NCBI GenBank assembly: GCA_017993775.1
Contig: JAGOMA010000015.1
Coordinates: forward strand, 1 to 64,000
Reading direction: 5' to 3'
Length of the DNA stretch: 64,000 nt
Source of the DNA: Chloroflexota bacterium
GTDB lineage: Bacteria > Chloroflexota > Anaerolineae > Promineifilales > Promineifilaceae
The position numbers were made by a program, and so were the translations under genes. The notes under the pieces were generated by a model. That model searched no databases. It saw nothing but the letters and a program-made list of their open reading frames with translations, and was not told where the DNA came from. Positions 44,974 to 55,603 of this stretch are shown one piece after another (the stretch's first letter is position 1; each line of letters starts with the position of its first letter).

Positions 44974-45530
44974 TGAGCGAAATACCCATGACACGACATA
45001 CGATGATCGCCTGGATGGAAGATAAGCCGGGTGTATTGAACCGTGTGGCCGGATTGTTCCGCCGCCGTAATTTTAACATCGAAAGCCTGGCTGTTGGCCA
45101 CAGCGAAACGCCGGGCATTAGCCGCATGACGTTTGTGGCGCGCGGCACCGACCGCGATATGCGCCAGATTCAGACGCAGCTAGACAAGCTCATCAATGTT
45201 GTCGATATTCAGGATGTAACGAATGAGCCGGTGGTGATGCGTGAATTGGTGCTGGTGAAGGTTAAGGCTAGCAATGGCAACCGGTCGCAGGTGATGCAGA
45301 TTGTGGATATTTATCGCGCGAGTATCATCGACGTGGACCTGGATTCGATGATCGTGCAAATTGTCGGCCCGGAAGATCGGGTGGAATCGTTTGTTAAGCT
45401 GCTGAGTAATTTTGGCATTGAAGAAATGGTTCGTACCGGACGGGTGGCGATGGTGCGTGGCGGCAAGAGTGAAAAGCAGGCGCAGATGGAAACGGCCGTT
45501 CTCGGCCACAGCAACGGAAATCAACAGTAA
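44973..45530 (+). CDS. ilvN: Acetolactate synthase, small (regulatory) subunit
   Basis: 185 residues. The N-terminal ACT domain begins HTMIAWMEDKPGVLNRVAGLFRRRNFNIESLAVG, read here in two parts: MEDKPGVLNRVAGLF and RRRNFNIESLAVG, the standard valine-binding ACT signature. The C-terminal domain (about 85-170) is the usual second ACT-like region with VDLDSMIVQIVGPEDRV. It binds IlvB, raises its activity and confers feedback inhibition by valine (or other end products). It starts within the ilvB stop codon (TAATG), so equal synthesis of both subunits is expected. The last 15 residues contain the T-A-V imprint of one ACGGCCGT copy. Confidence 0.95.
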   Translation: MSEIPMTRHTMIAWMEDKPGVLNRVAGLFRRRNFNIESLAVGHSETPGISRMTFVARGTDRDMRQIQTQLDKLINVVDIQDVTNEPVVMRELVLVKVKASNGNRSQVMQIVDIYRASIIDVDLDSMIVQIVGPEDRVESFVKLLSNFGIEEMVRTGRVAMVRGGKSEKQAQMETAVLGHSNGNQQ

Positions 45531-45552
45531 CCTGTTAATAGCCAACAGGTAA

Positions 45553-46575
<1,023 letters not shown>

Positions 46576-46652
46576 TCATGAGGCCATCGGGTGGCAAGGC
46601 GAGCGATTAGCGCCTTGTCACCCGGTCGCCACCAGTGAGGAGAAACCCCCAA

Positions 46653-48308
46653 ATGGATGAAAGCGACGTTCCAATTCAGGATAAAGACACGGTCATATTT
46701 TTCGATACTACCCTGCGCGATGGCGAACAATCGCCTGGGGCAACATTAAATGTGGATGAAAAGTTAGAAATCGCCCGACAGCTTTCGCGCCTGGGCGTGG
46801 ACGTGTGCGAAGCCGGGTTCCCGATTGCGTCGCCCGGCGATTTTGACGCTGTGCGGCGGATTGCGGAGGAAGTGGGGCCGTTGCTGGACGGCCGTAAATC
46901 CAACCAACCCATGATCATTGCCGGCCTCGCCCGCGCCAGCAAAACCGACATCCAACGCGCCTACGACGCCGTCAAAGTCGCCCCGCGCCACCGCATCCAC
47001 ACCTTCCTGGCCACCAGCGACATCCATTTAAAACACAAACTCAAAATCGACCGCGAAGAATGCATCGAACAAGTCATCGAAGCGGTCACCTTTGCCAGCA
47101 GCCTGTGCAGCGACATCGAGTTCTCGCCGGAAGACGCCGGCCGCTCCGACCCCGACTTCCTCGTCCAGGTTCTGGGCGAAGCAATCAAGGCCGGCGCAAC
47201 CACTCTGAATATCCCCGATACCGTCGGTTACACCACCCCGGACGAATTTGGCTGGCTGATCAAATACCTGATCGCCAACACGCCGGGCGCAGACAAAGTC
47301 GTCTGGTCCGTCCATTGTCACGACGACCTGGGGCTGGCGACAGCCAATACCCTGGCCGGCGTGCAAAACGGCGCGCGGCAGGTTGAAGTAACCATCAACG
47401 GCATTGGCGAACGCGCCGGCAACACTTCCTTAGAAGAAGTGGCTATGGCGATTGTGACCCGGCCGCAAACTTTCAACGTCCAGACCAACATCGACACCAC
47501 GCAAATCACCCGCACCAGCCGCATGGTTAGCGCCTACACCGGCATGGTGGTGCAGCCCAACAAAGCCATCGTGGGGGCCAACGCCTTTGCCCACGAAGCC
47601 GGCATCCACCAGGATGGCATGTTGAAAAACCAGCAGACCTACGAGATCATGCGGCCGGAAACTGTTGGCTTGCACGCTTCCAAACTGGTGCTGGGCAAAC
47701 ATTCCGGCCGTCACGCTTTCCGCGTGCGCCTGGAAGACATGGGCTATGGCGACCTGGACAAAGAGGAATTAAACGCCGCTTTTCAACGGTTTAAGCGCCT
47801 GGCCGACAAAAAGAAGGTTGTTACCGACGCCGACATCGAGGCCATTATCGCCGACGAGATTTACCAACCGCCGGAAATCTGGAAGTTGAACCACATTCAG
47901 GTCTCTTGTGGCGACAACAGTATGCCCACCGCGTCCGTCAGTCTGACGGGGCCGGATGGCGTGGAATACCGCGATGCCGCCCTGGGAACAGGGCCGGTAG
48001 ACGCAGTATATCAGGCGGTCAATCGCATTGTGGGCGTCAGCAACCGGCTGACCGAGTTCACCATCAACGCTGTAACCGAAGGGCTGGACGCCGTGGCCGA
48101 AACGACCATCCGCATCCAACCGGAAAACGGTGGCTCGGCTTACAGCCTGAACCCGCAAACCAACCAGCCGTTTTTGCGCACGTTTAGCGGTCATGGGGCG
48201 AGTACGGATATCGTGGTGTCCAGCGCCCGCGCTTACATCAGCGCCCTGAACAAGATGCTGGCGGCGCGGGAAGAGCTGTCGAGCGAAGTCTCGGTGATGG
48301 CAAATTAA
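46653..48308 (+). CDS. leuA: 2-Isopropylmalate synthase
   Basis: 551 residues from ATG at 46653, with GAGGAG upstream; a GTG six codons earlier lies inside that ribosome site and is rejected. HMGL-like barrel with [17 protein letters not shown], the metal-binding [16 protein letters not shown] and [18 protein letters not shown]-terminal LeuA allosteric dimer domain (about 400-530) that binds leucine. It condenses 2-oxoisovalerate and acetyl-CoA, the first committed step to leucine. It follows ilvC by 77 bp, probably in the same transcript. A second HMGL-like gene, cimA, lies 3.7 kb downstream; the allosteric domain and EQSPG motif here favour LeuA. Confidence 0.95.
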   Translation: MDESDVPIQDKDTVIFFDTTLRDGEQSPGATLNVDEKLEIARQLSRLGVDVCEAGFPIASPGDFDAVRRIAEEVGPLLDGRKSNQPMIIAGLARASKTDIQRAYDAVKVAPRHRIHTFLATSDIHLKHKLKIDREECIEQVIEAVTFASSLCSDIEFSPEDAGRSDPDFLVQVLGEAIKAGATTLNIPDTVGYTTPDEFGWLIKYLIANTPGADKVVWSVHCHDDLGLATANTLAGVQNGARQVEVTINGIGERAGNTSLEEVAMAIVTRPQTFNVQTNIDTTQITRTSRMVSAYTGMVVQPNKAIVGANAFAHEAGIHQDGMLKNQQTYEIMRPETVGLHASKLVLGKHSGRHAFRVRLEDMGYGDLDKEELNAAFQRFKRLADKKKVVTDADIEAIIADEIYQPPEIWKLNHIQVSCGDNSMPTASVSLTGPDGVEYRDAALGTGPVDAVYQAVNRIVGVSNRLTEFTINAVTEGLDAVAETTIRIQPENGGSAYSLNPQTNQPFLRTFSGHGASTDIVVSSARAYISALNKMLAAREELSSEVSVMAN

Positions 48309-48349
48309 TCATCAACAGGCATCGATTGCCTCTTGATCCGGAGAGGAAC

Positions 48350-49084
48350 ATGGCAGAGAACGGCCGTGTCTGGCAAGCCAACAGCCTGGTCCAAACCTAC
48401 CTGACGGGCGTGCGGGGGGCTATCCCGCACGCCAACGAGCAAATCGACGTGATGCTGCGCCTGATCCGCGCCGCCTGCCCCAATGTAGAAACCTTTTTGG
48501 ACCTGGGCTGCGGCGATGGCATCTTGGGGCGAGCCATTTTGCAGCAGTACCCCTACGCCCGGGGCGTGTTTGTAGATTTTTCTGAACCGATGCTGGCGGC
48601 GGCGCGGGAACTGCTGGGCGATGAGGGGGAAACGGCCGTTATCCTGGCCGATTATGGCGAGCCGGACTGGACGGAAAAACTGCCGGGCAACGGCCAATTT
48701 GACGTCGTGGTGTCGGGCTACTCGATCCACCACCAGCCCGACGAGCGCAAGCGCGAGATTTACGCCGAGATTTATGATCTGCTGCGCCCTGGCGGCATCT
48801 TCATCAACGTGGAACACGTTGCCTCCATTGACCCGTGGGTGGAAGGCGTCTTTCAAGACCTGTTTGTAGACCAGCTGTACGCGTTTCAGCAGGCCAACGG
48901 CTCCACGATGAGCCGCGACGAAGTGGACCGCACCTTCTACAGCCGCCCGGACAAGGTGGCAAACATCCTGGCCCCGGTGGAAGAGCAGTGCCGCTGGCTG
49001 CAGGCCATCGGCTACAAACACGTCGATTGTTACCTGAAAATATTTGAACTGGCCGTCTTTGGCGGGGTAAAAATGGGAGACTAG
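48350..49084 (+). CDS. Class I SAM-dependent methyltransferase in the leu operon
   Basis: 244 residues from ATG at 48350, after GGAGAGG. Motif I is [15 protein letters not shown] near residue 50, followed by [17 protein letters not shown], and motif [23 protein letters not shown] and [16 protein letters not shown]. It is a small-molecule type methyltransferase (UbiE/Methyltransf_25-like) with no membrane segment. It lies 41 bp after leuA and 98 bp before leuC, all on one strand, and so is probably co-transcribed. No standard leucine-pathway step needs a methyltransferase; it might act on a pathway acid (as Tam does with trans-aconitate) or be unrelated. Confidence 0.85.
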   Translation: MAENGRVWQANSLVQTYLTGVRGAIPHANEQIDVMLRLIRAACPNVETFLDLGCGDGILGRAILQQYPYARGVFVDFSEPMLAAARELLGDEGETAVILADYGEPDWTEKLPGNGQFDVVVSGYSIHHQPDERKREIYAEIYDLLRPGGIFINVEHVASIDPWVEGVFQDLFVDQLYAFQQANGSTMSRDEVDRTFYSRPDKVANILAPVEEQCRWLQAIGYKHVDCYLKIFELAVFGGVKMGD

Positions 49085-49085
49085 A

Positions 49086-49160
49086 GACTGGAGATCGGAG
49101 ATTAGGGATTGGAACTCGCACAATCTCTCCTCCCCAATCCCTGATCCCCAGCCCCCAGTC
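49086..49160. repeat. Imperfect long hairpin between methyltransferase gene and leuC
   Basis: GACTGG (49086-49091) pairs with CCAGTC (49155-49160) and GGGATTGG (49105-49112) with CCAATCCC (49134-49141); GGAGAT/GGAGATT words repeat between them. It belongs to the group of operon-internal hairpins made of short repeated words. Confidence 0.55.
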
Positions 49161-49182
49161 CCTTCTTACAAAAGGAATCCTT

Positions 49183-50601
<1,419 letters not shown>

Positions 50602-50606
50602 CAGCA

Positions 50607-50640
50607 AGATTGGACCAATCTTCCGAGATTGGTCCAATCT
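50607..50640. repeat. Hairpin, family I, inside the leu operon
   Basis: Perfect 15-bp arms AGATTGGACCAATCT and AGATTGGTCCAATCT with a 4-nt loop, six bases after the leuC stop and 20 bp before the next small gene. If the operon is one transcript, this stem is in the message. Confidence 0.88.
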
Positions 50641-50659
50641 AAAATCAGAGAGGTTTACC

Positions 50660-50788
50660 ATGTCCCACTGGCAAATAATCGGCATTTCCAGCGCGCAAGT
50701 TGTCTTTTTCGTCTTATACGCCATTGTGTTCGTCACAAATCGACAATTTACGCGGAGAGTAAACCATGCACCCATACGAAACGAGTGA
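50660..50788 (+). CDS. Small single-helix membrane protein (42 residues)
   Basis: A short frame starting at ATG 50660, after GAGAGGTTTACC. It encodes one hydrophobic helix (about residues 5-25, IIGISSAQVVFFVLYAIVF) followed by a basic tail (TNRQFTRRVNHAPIRNE). Its stop overlaps the start region of the next gene by 23 bases, and the latter's ribosome site (GGAGAG) lies within this frame, a typical operon arrangement. The topology would be N-out/C-in by the positive-inside rule. No family recognised. Real expression is plausible, not shown. Confidence 0.5.
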   Translation: MSHWQIIGISSAQVVFFVLYAIVFVTNRQFTRRVNHAPIRNE

Positions 50789-51287
50789 CCGATTCGAAAA
50801 CCATCTGAGACGGCGGCGTCTGTACCAGCAAGCTGTGCGGCAAACGCCCAGTCAGCCATTGGTTGTCACCCAGACCTGTGCGGTTGAGGTGAAGCAGTCT
50901 ATCGAACTGCTTCGGCAACTGATTGATCGGGCGCGAGAAAGCGCCTGGCTGACATTAGAAGGCGATCTGTCCCGATTTAACAGCGGCGGGTTAACCGGCC
51001 TGGTGCGCGAAGACACCAGCAGAGATGGTTTGGGGGATGATCTTTTTGCCCCGCTGCACAGCCGGGTAAGCATTCCGCTGCATTCAGGCAATGTCCAACA
51101 GCTAAAACACGTTGTGCTGCAACACATCGGCATTCGTTCCCACATTGTGCACCTTTACATGGATTGTGATGACCGCCGCTTGTTTGCCGCGAATAACAAA
51201 TTTCGCCAATGCACCCTGTTTGGCGGCTGGATTCCCGCCGATTTTCTGGCAAAACTGCAAGAAGACGGGGTGATAGCCATCAACTAA
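50766..51287 (+). CDS. Conserved-looking protein of unknown function between leuC and leuD
   Basis: 173 residues from ATG at 50766, with GGAGAG upstream. It has no membrane segment. A helical, charged N-terminus (about 1-70, EVKQSIELLRQLIDRARESAW) is followed by mixed alpha/beta sequence with SRVSIPLHSGNVQQLKHVVLQHIGI and a late YMDCDDRRLFAANNKFRQ. I recognise no domain; the two vicinal acidic residues next to a cysteine (DCDD) could bind metal. Position between the two subunits of isopropylmalate isomerase, with a 58-bp gap to leuD, suggests co-expression with leucine synthesis. Another possibility is a passenger gene. Confidence 0.65.
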   Translation: MHPYETSDRFENHLRRRRLYQQAVRQTPSQPLVVTQTCAVEVKQSIELLRQLIDRARESAWLTLEGDLSRFNSGGLTGLVREDTSRDGLGDDLFAPLHSRVSIPLHSGNVQQLKHVVLQHIGIRSHIVHLYMDCDDRRLFAANNKFRQCTLFGGWIPADFLAKLQEDGVIAIN

Positions 51288-51345
51288 AGCGTGGCCCGCC
51301 AGGATACAACGGCTTCGCATCACGGATTACGGTAAAAAGGAAACT

Positions 51346-51957
51346 ATGCAAGCATTTACAACACTAATCAGCCACATGGTGGCTATTCCTACAGAAAATA
51401 TTGATACTGATCAGATTATTCCCGCCCAATTTCTGAAGACCATCAGCAAACAAGGTCTGGGTAAAAATCTGTTTTTCCATTGGCGTTACAATGAGGATGG
51501 GACGCCAAAAGCAGATTTTCCGTTGAATCAGCCGGAGGCGGGAGGTGCGGCTATTTTGTTGGCCGGCGATAATTTTGGCTGTGGCTCCAGCCGCGAACAC
51601 GCGCCCTGGTCTTTGATGGATCATGGCTTTCAGGCGGTGATCAGCACGTCGTTTGCCGATATTTTCCGCAATAATTCGCTGAAGAATGGGTTGCTGCCCA
51701 TCATTGTAGATGAAGAGACGCACCGGCAGCTTCTGAGCCTGGTGGCTGAAGAGCCAAAGACTCAGGTGAGTGTGGATCTGGCAAGCCAGACGGTAGTGCT
51801 GCCAGACGGCCGTTCCGTTCCCTTTCCCATCGATAACTTCAGCAAAACCTGTTTGCTGGAAGGACTGGACCCACTTGGGTACCTGCTTAAGCAAAGCGAG
51901 CATGTCGCGGCCTATGAGGCAGCCCATCCGGCGCGCGTGAACGCTCTGAGCAGTTGA
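51346..51957 (+). CDS. leuD: 3-Isopropylmalate dehydratase, small subunit
   Basis: 203 residues. The swivelling beta/alpha domain of the isomerase: IPTENIDTDQIIPAQFLK at the start, NFGCGSSREHAPWSLMDHGF in the middle (the substrate-binding loop) and FADIFRNNSLKNGLLP. It completes the LeuCD enzyme with the leuC product. At 203 residues it is of the longer bacterial LeuD type rather than the short (about 165) archaeal type. It is followed by a strong terminator-like hairpin before cimA. Confidence 0.95.
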   Translation: MQAFTTLISHMVAIPTENIDTDQIIPAQFLKTISKQGLGKNLFFHWRYNEDGTPKADFPLNQPEAGGAAILLAGDNFGCGSSREHAPWSLMDHGFQAVISTSFADIFRNNSLKNGLLPIIVDEETHRQLLSLVAEEPKTQVSVDLASQTVVLPDGRSVPFPIDNFSKTCLLEGLDPLGYLLKQSEHVAAYEAAHPARVNALSS

Positions 51958-51982
51958 CCAGACGGCCGTGATGCACCGATTT

Positions 51983-52045
51983 AAGATTGAAGATTAAAGA
52001 TAGATGGACCCGAGACGCCAATTTTTAATCTTCAATCTTTTTTTA
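51983..52045 (+). terminator. Terminator-like hairpin between leuD and cimA
   Basis: Perfect 16-bp arms AAGATTGAAGATTAAA and TTTAATCTTCAATCTT followed by TTTTTT. It ends only about 12 bp before the cimA start, so cimA needs read-through or its own promoter. Confidence 0.75.
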
Positions 52046-52056
52046 TGAGGAGAAAA

Positions 52057-53610
52057 ATGAGTAAAGTATTTTTATACGACACCACCCTGCGCGATGGTAC
52101 GCAGCGCGAAGGCATTTCCTATTCTTTGGACGATAAAATCAAAATCGCCCGCAAACTGGACGAGTTTGGCATTGATTACATCGAAGGCGGCTGGCCTGGG
52201 TCCAACCCCAAAGACGTGGATTTTTTCCGCAAAGCCGCCAGCCTGAACCTGAAACACGCCAAAATTACTGCCTTTGGCAGCACGCGGCGCAAAAACGCTG
52301 ATGTGGCCGGCGACCCCAACATTAAAGCGCTGCTGGATGCCAACACGCCGGTTGTGACGCTGGTGGGCAAGAGCTGGGACCTGCACGTCATCGACGTGTT
52401 GGAAACGACCATGGAAGAAAATCTGGCGATGATCGGCGAAAGTGTGGCTTACTGCCGCCAGCAGGGCAAAGAAGTGGTTTACGACGCCGAACATTTTTTT
52501 GACGGCTACAAAGCCAACCCGGAATACGCAGTGGCTACAGTGAAAACGGCGGCGATCAACGGCGCCAATTCGGTGGTTCTGTGTGATACGAATGGCGGAT
52601 CGCTGCCCTGGGAAATTGAAGAGATTGTGCGGGATGTGAAGGGGCAGTTGGGGAATACGGCCGTGGGCATCCACACCCACGACGACGGCGGCATGGGCAA
52701 CGCCAACACCCTGGCGGCCGTGCGCGCCGGGGCCAATCAGGTGCAAGGAACCATCAACGGCTATGGCGAACGCGTCGCCAACGCCAACCTGTGCATCGTC
52801 ATCCCCGATTTGCAGCTAAAAATGAGCCGTGACTGCGTGCCACCAGAAAAACTGCGCGACCTCACCGAACTGTCCCGCTATGTGGCCGAAGTTGCCAACC
52901 TGACCCACGACAGCCATTATCCCTTCGTTGGCGCGAGCGCCTTTGCCCACAAAGGCGGCATTCACGTCGCCGCCATGCTCAAAAACCCGCTCAGCTATCA
53001 ACACATTGACCCGACCCTGGTGGGCAACCAGCAGCGCAGCGTCGTCTCAGAACTGTCCGGGCGCGGCAACATTGTGGACAAAGCGGTGCAATTTGGCCTG
53101 GACACCGAAAGCCTGGACCTGCGCCGCGTGCTGGACCAAATCAAAACGCTGGAAAACAAAGGGTTCACCTATGAAGGCGCGGAAGCATCGGTGGAATTGA
53201 TGCTGCGGCGTACCCATCCGGCCTACGTGCCGCCCTTTGAACTGATCGACTTCATGGTGGTGGTACAGCAGCGGCGCAAGCGGGGCATGTTGGCCGAAGC
53301 AACCGTCAAAGTGCGTGTCGGTCCCAAAATCTTGCACACAGCCGCCGAAGGCAACGGCCCGGTGAACGCCCTGGATGGCGCTCTGCGCGCCGCTCTGGTG
53401 GATGTCTATCCCCGTTTGGCGAATGTTAAACTGGTGGATTACAAGGTGCGCATCATCGACAGCGACAATGCCACGGCCGCCACCACCCGCGTCCTTATTG
53501 ATACCCAGTTGGGCGCCAATCGGTGGAGTACCATCGGCGCCAGCGCCAACATCATCGAAGCGAGCTGGCTGGCCCTGGCCGACAGCATGGAATATGCGTT
53601 GCTGCAATAA
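52057..53610 (+). CDS. cimA: Citramalate synthase
   Basis: 517 residues from ATG at 52057; an ATG four codons earlier overlaps the GAGGA ribosome site. HMGL-like barrel with LYDTTLRDGTQREGISYSL, GIDYIEGGWPGSNPKD and GIHTHDDGGMGNANTLAAV, plus a C-terminal LeuA-type regulatory domain. The TQREGIS and GGWPGSNPKD sequences are characteristic of (R)-citramalate synthase rather than LeuA. It condenses pyruvate with acetyl-CoA to citramalate, which LeuCD and LeuB convert to 2-oxobutyrate for isoleucine, bypassing threonine. With thrB also in the window, both routes may exist. It closes the main leu cluster. Confidence 0.92.
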   Translation: MSKVFLYDTTLRDGTQREGISYSLDDKIKIARKLDEFGIDYIEGGWPGSNPKDVDFFRKAASLNLKHAKITAFGSTRRKNADVAGDPNIKALLDANTPVVTLVGKSWDLHVIDVLETTMEENLAMIGESVAYCRQQGKEVVYDAEHFFDGYKANPEYAVATVKTAAINGANSVVLCDTNGGSLPWEIEEIVRDVKGQLGNTAVGIHTHDDGGMGNANTLAAVRAGANQVQGTINGYGERVANANLCIVIPDLQLKMSRDCVPPEKLRDLTELSRYVAEVANLTHDSHYPFVGASAFAHKGGIHVAAMLKNPLSYQHIDPTLVGNQQRSVVSELSGRGNIVDKAVQFGLDTESLDLRRVLDQIKTLENKGFTYEGAEASVELMLRRTHPAYVPPFELIDFMVVVQQRRKRGMLAEATVKVRVGPKILHTAAEGNGPVNALDGALRAALVDVYPRLANVKLVDYKVRIIDSDNATAATTRVLIDTQLGANRWSTIGASANIIEASWLALADSMEYALLQ

Positions 53611-53645
53611 GTCGTCTTTTTCAGTAACAGTTCAGGTCTTTTTTT

Positions 53646-54007
53646 AAGACCCCAAGGGTTTACTCATGAGAATTTGGATTATCTGGGTATTAAACCCTTG
53701 GGGTCTGTAGTTACCTTTTCAAGACCCCAAGGGTTTACCCATGAGAATTTGGATTATTTGGGTATCAAACCCTTGGGGTCTGTAGTTACCTTTTCAAGAC
53801 CCCAAGGGTTTACTCATGAGAATTTGGATTATCTGGGTATTAAACCCTTGGGGTCTGTAGTTACCTTTTCAAGACCCCAAGGGTTTACTCATGAGAATTT
53901 GGATTATCTGGGTATCAAACCCTTGGGGTCTGTAGTTACCTTTTCAAGACCCCAAGGGTTTACTCATGAGAATTTGGATTATTTGGGTATCAAACCCTTG
54001 GGGTCTT
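53646..54007. repeat. Tandem array of 75-bp hairpin repeats (4 full + 1 partial)
   Basis: Units begin at 53646, 53721, 53796, 53871 and 53946, with an exact 75-bp period; the last is cut at 62 bp. Each unit contains arms AGACCCCAAGGGTTTA and TAAACCCTTGGGGTCT of hairpin family II, a 28-nt loop and a 14-nt linker (GTAGTTACCTTTTC). Copies differ at only a few positions (for example ACTC/ACCC, ATCT/ATTT, TATT/TATC). Because 75 is a multiple of three, one frame stays open through the array, but this is judged to be incidental. It fills the gap between cimA and the J-domain gene. Confidence 0.95.
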
Positions 54008-54056
54008 CTGCACAATTACCTTTTTTATTGCCTCAATCTATGGCACAATTCGCCTT

Positions 54057-55058
54057 ATGTTTGAACAGACATTAACCCAAAGTGGCGGCAATTGGCGCGA
54101 AAAAGCGGCTGAGCTGCAAAAATTGCTGCAGGTTGCCAGCGCCGAGCTTGTTGATGCAGAAGCAGAGTTGGCGGATCGGTTGGCGGCGATTAACGCTTTT
54201 GAATTTAGGCTGCGCGCGGCCACCAGCCAGCTTGTGGCCCGCCTGGATCAGTTGGAGGCGGAAATACGCGCCTTGCGCGACCAACTGCGCTGGTTGGACG
54301 ATGATTGGCGCAGTGTGGGCGGGGGAAACGGCCGTTGGTCGGTGGATGATGTGGAATATGTGGCCAGCGGGCATGGTCCGCAGGCGTCCGGCGGGTATCG
54401 CTACCGCGAGGTGGGACCGGAAAGCGCGCCGCCGAGGCTGGATGAAGACGATGGCGCGGAATTGAAACGGCTTTACCGACAGTTGGCGCGTCGTTTTCAC
54501 CCGGATCTGGCGGCCGATGCGGCCGACCGTGAGTATCGCACACAGTTGATGATTGCCATCAATGCCGCGTATGCCTCCGGCGACCTGGAGAAGCTGCGCA
54601 AGTTGGCTTTGGAGCCGGATTCTGTGCAGCAAATGGAACTGGCGGATTCCGACCAGCTTTTAGCGGAAACGCTGCTGCGCGAGTTGGAACGCTGCCGGCG
54701 GCGATTGGCGGAAATCAAAGAAGAAATGGCCCGCTTGGAAAAGCATAAGAGCGCGCGGTTGATGCGGCAGGCGGCGCAGTCGGAGGCCAACGGCCGTGAC
54801 TGGGCCAGTGAAATTAAATCTCAGCTTCAGGAACAGATCACCCGCAAACTGGTGGAACGGGACGTGCTGAAGCAGGAAGTGGAATTTAACTCCGGCGCGG
54901 AATCGCCGCTGGATGGCGATGCTTATGCGGACGCGGTATGGGAAATTTCGCTGGAGTATGCCTTTGAAGAAGACCCGGATTCGGAAGCCGAAGAATGGAC
55001 CAATCGGCGGCGTGATCGATTTTCGTATGACGATGATATTTTAGACGATTTGGACTAG
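54057..55058 (+). CDS. J-domain protein with flanking coiled coils
   Basis: 333 residues. A coiled coil at about 10-90 (AELQKLLQVASAELVDAEAE) precedes a J-domain at about 137-180 with ELKRLYRQLARRFHPDLA, including the HPD motif needed to stimulate DnaK ATPase. A second coiled coil at about 200-265 (LLRELERCRRRLAEIKEEMA) and a very acidic tail (DDDILDDLD) follow. No Gly/Phe or zinc-finger region is present, so it is a class C J-protein and probably a specialised DnaK co-chaperone. Start at ATG 54057, 50 bp after the tandem array; no strong ribosome site is visible there. Confidence 0.82.
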   Translation: MFEQTLTQSGGNWREKAAELQKLLQVASAELVDAEAELADRLAAINAFEFRLRAATSQLVARLDQLEAEIRALRDQLRWLDDDWRSVGGGNGRWSVDDVEYVASGHGPQASGGYRYREVGPESAPPRLDEDDGAELKRLYRQLARRFHPDLAADAADREYRTQLMIAINAAYASGDLEKLRKLALEPDSVQQMELADSDQLLAETLLRELERCRRRLAEIKEEMARLEKHKSARLMRQAAQSEANGRDWASEIKSQLQEQITRKLVERDVLKQEVEFNSGAESPLDGDAYADAVWEISLEYAFEEDPDSEAEEWTNRRRDRFSYDDDILDDLD

Positions 55059-55060
55059 TA

Positions 55061-55096
55061 GATTGGCGATTTGCGATTGGCGATTTGCGATTGGGG
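55061..55096 (+). repeat. Short direct repeats before the deacylase gene
   Basis: GATTGGCGATTTGC occurs at 55061-55074 and 55075-55088, followed by GATTGGGG. It is one of several word-repeat tracts at gene borders. Confidence 0.7.
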
Positions 55097-55102
55097 ATTG
55101 GT

Positions 55103-55579
55103 ATGCATCTTTCGGCGCAAAAGGTAGCGGATGCGGCCCAGGTTTTGGGTCTGGAGATTGAGATTGTGGAGTTTGCCCAGACGACGCGGTCGGCGCAGGA
55201 GGCGGCAGATGCAATCGGCTGCGAAGTGGCGCAGATTGTGAAGAGTTTGTGTTTTGTGGTGAACGGCCGTGCCACCATCTGCCTGGTTTCCGGGGCCAAT
55301 CAACTCGACGAGCGCAAGCTGGCGGCGCTGGAAGGCGTTGGCCGAAAGCAAGTTAGCCGCGCCGACGCCGAGACGGTGAAGGCGGCCACCGGTTTTACCA
55401 TTGGCGGCGTGCCGCCTTTCGGCCATGTGTCCTTGCTGCCGGTGTATATCGACGAGGATTTGAAGCGGTTTGAGGTGGTATGGGCGGCGGCGGGCACGCC
55501 GTTTGCCGTGTTTGCCATTCGGCCGAAAGCGTTGGAACGGGCGGCGGGGGGAACGGCCGTTTCGTTAAAAAAAGAGTAA
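55103..55579 (+). CDS. YbaK/EbsC-type aminoacyl-tRNA deacylase
   Basis: 158 residues from ATG at 55103 (a TTG 18 bp earlier lies in repeated DNA). YbaK/ProRS-editing domain: AQTTRSAQEAADAIGCEVAQIVKSLCF with the lysine that is essential in the family (QIVKS), ATICLVSGANQLDERKL, and GFTIGGVPPFGH near residue 108. These proteins hydrolyse mischarged tRNA (Cys- or Ala-tRNAPro and others) in trans. It lies 44 bp after the J-domain gene on the same strand. The C-terminus ends with an ACGGCCGT imprint (TAVSLKKE). Convergent with the next gene, 24 bp apart. Confidence 0.9.
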   Translation: MHLSAQKVADAAQVLGLEIEIVEFAQTTRSAQEAADAIGCEVAQIVKSLCFVVNGRATICLVSGANQLDERKLAALEGVGRKQVSRADAETVKAATGFTIGGVPPFGHVSLLPVYIDEDLKRFEVVWAAAGTPFAVFAIRPKALERAAGGTAVSLKKE

Positions 55580-55603
55580 CGGCCGTCCTTTTCCCCATCC
55601 GGC

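Noticed and set aside
42797..45488. Gap of 2.7 kb without ACGGCCGT as evidence for transferred DNA
   Set aside because: With a mean spacing of about 525 bp, one gap of this size among about 120 intervals is roughly expected by chance.
53646..54007. CRISPR array
   Set aside because: The interval between palindromes is the same in every unit, so there are no unique spacers, and no cas genes are near.
53674..54075. 133-residue repeat protein encoded by the tandem array
   Set aside because: The frame is open only because the period is 75 bp; the same DNA element occurs as non-coding hairpins elsewhere and no ribosome site is present.
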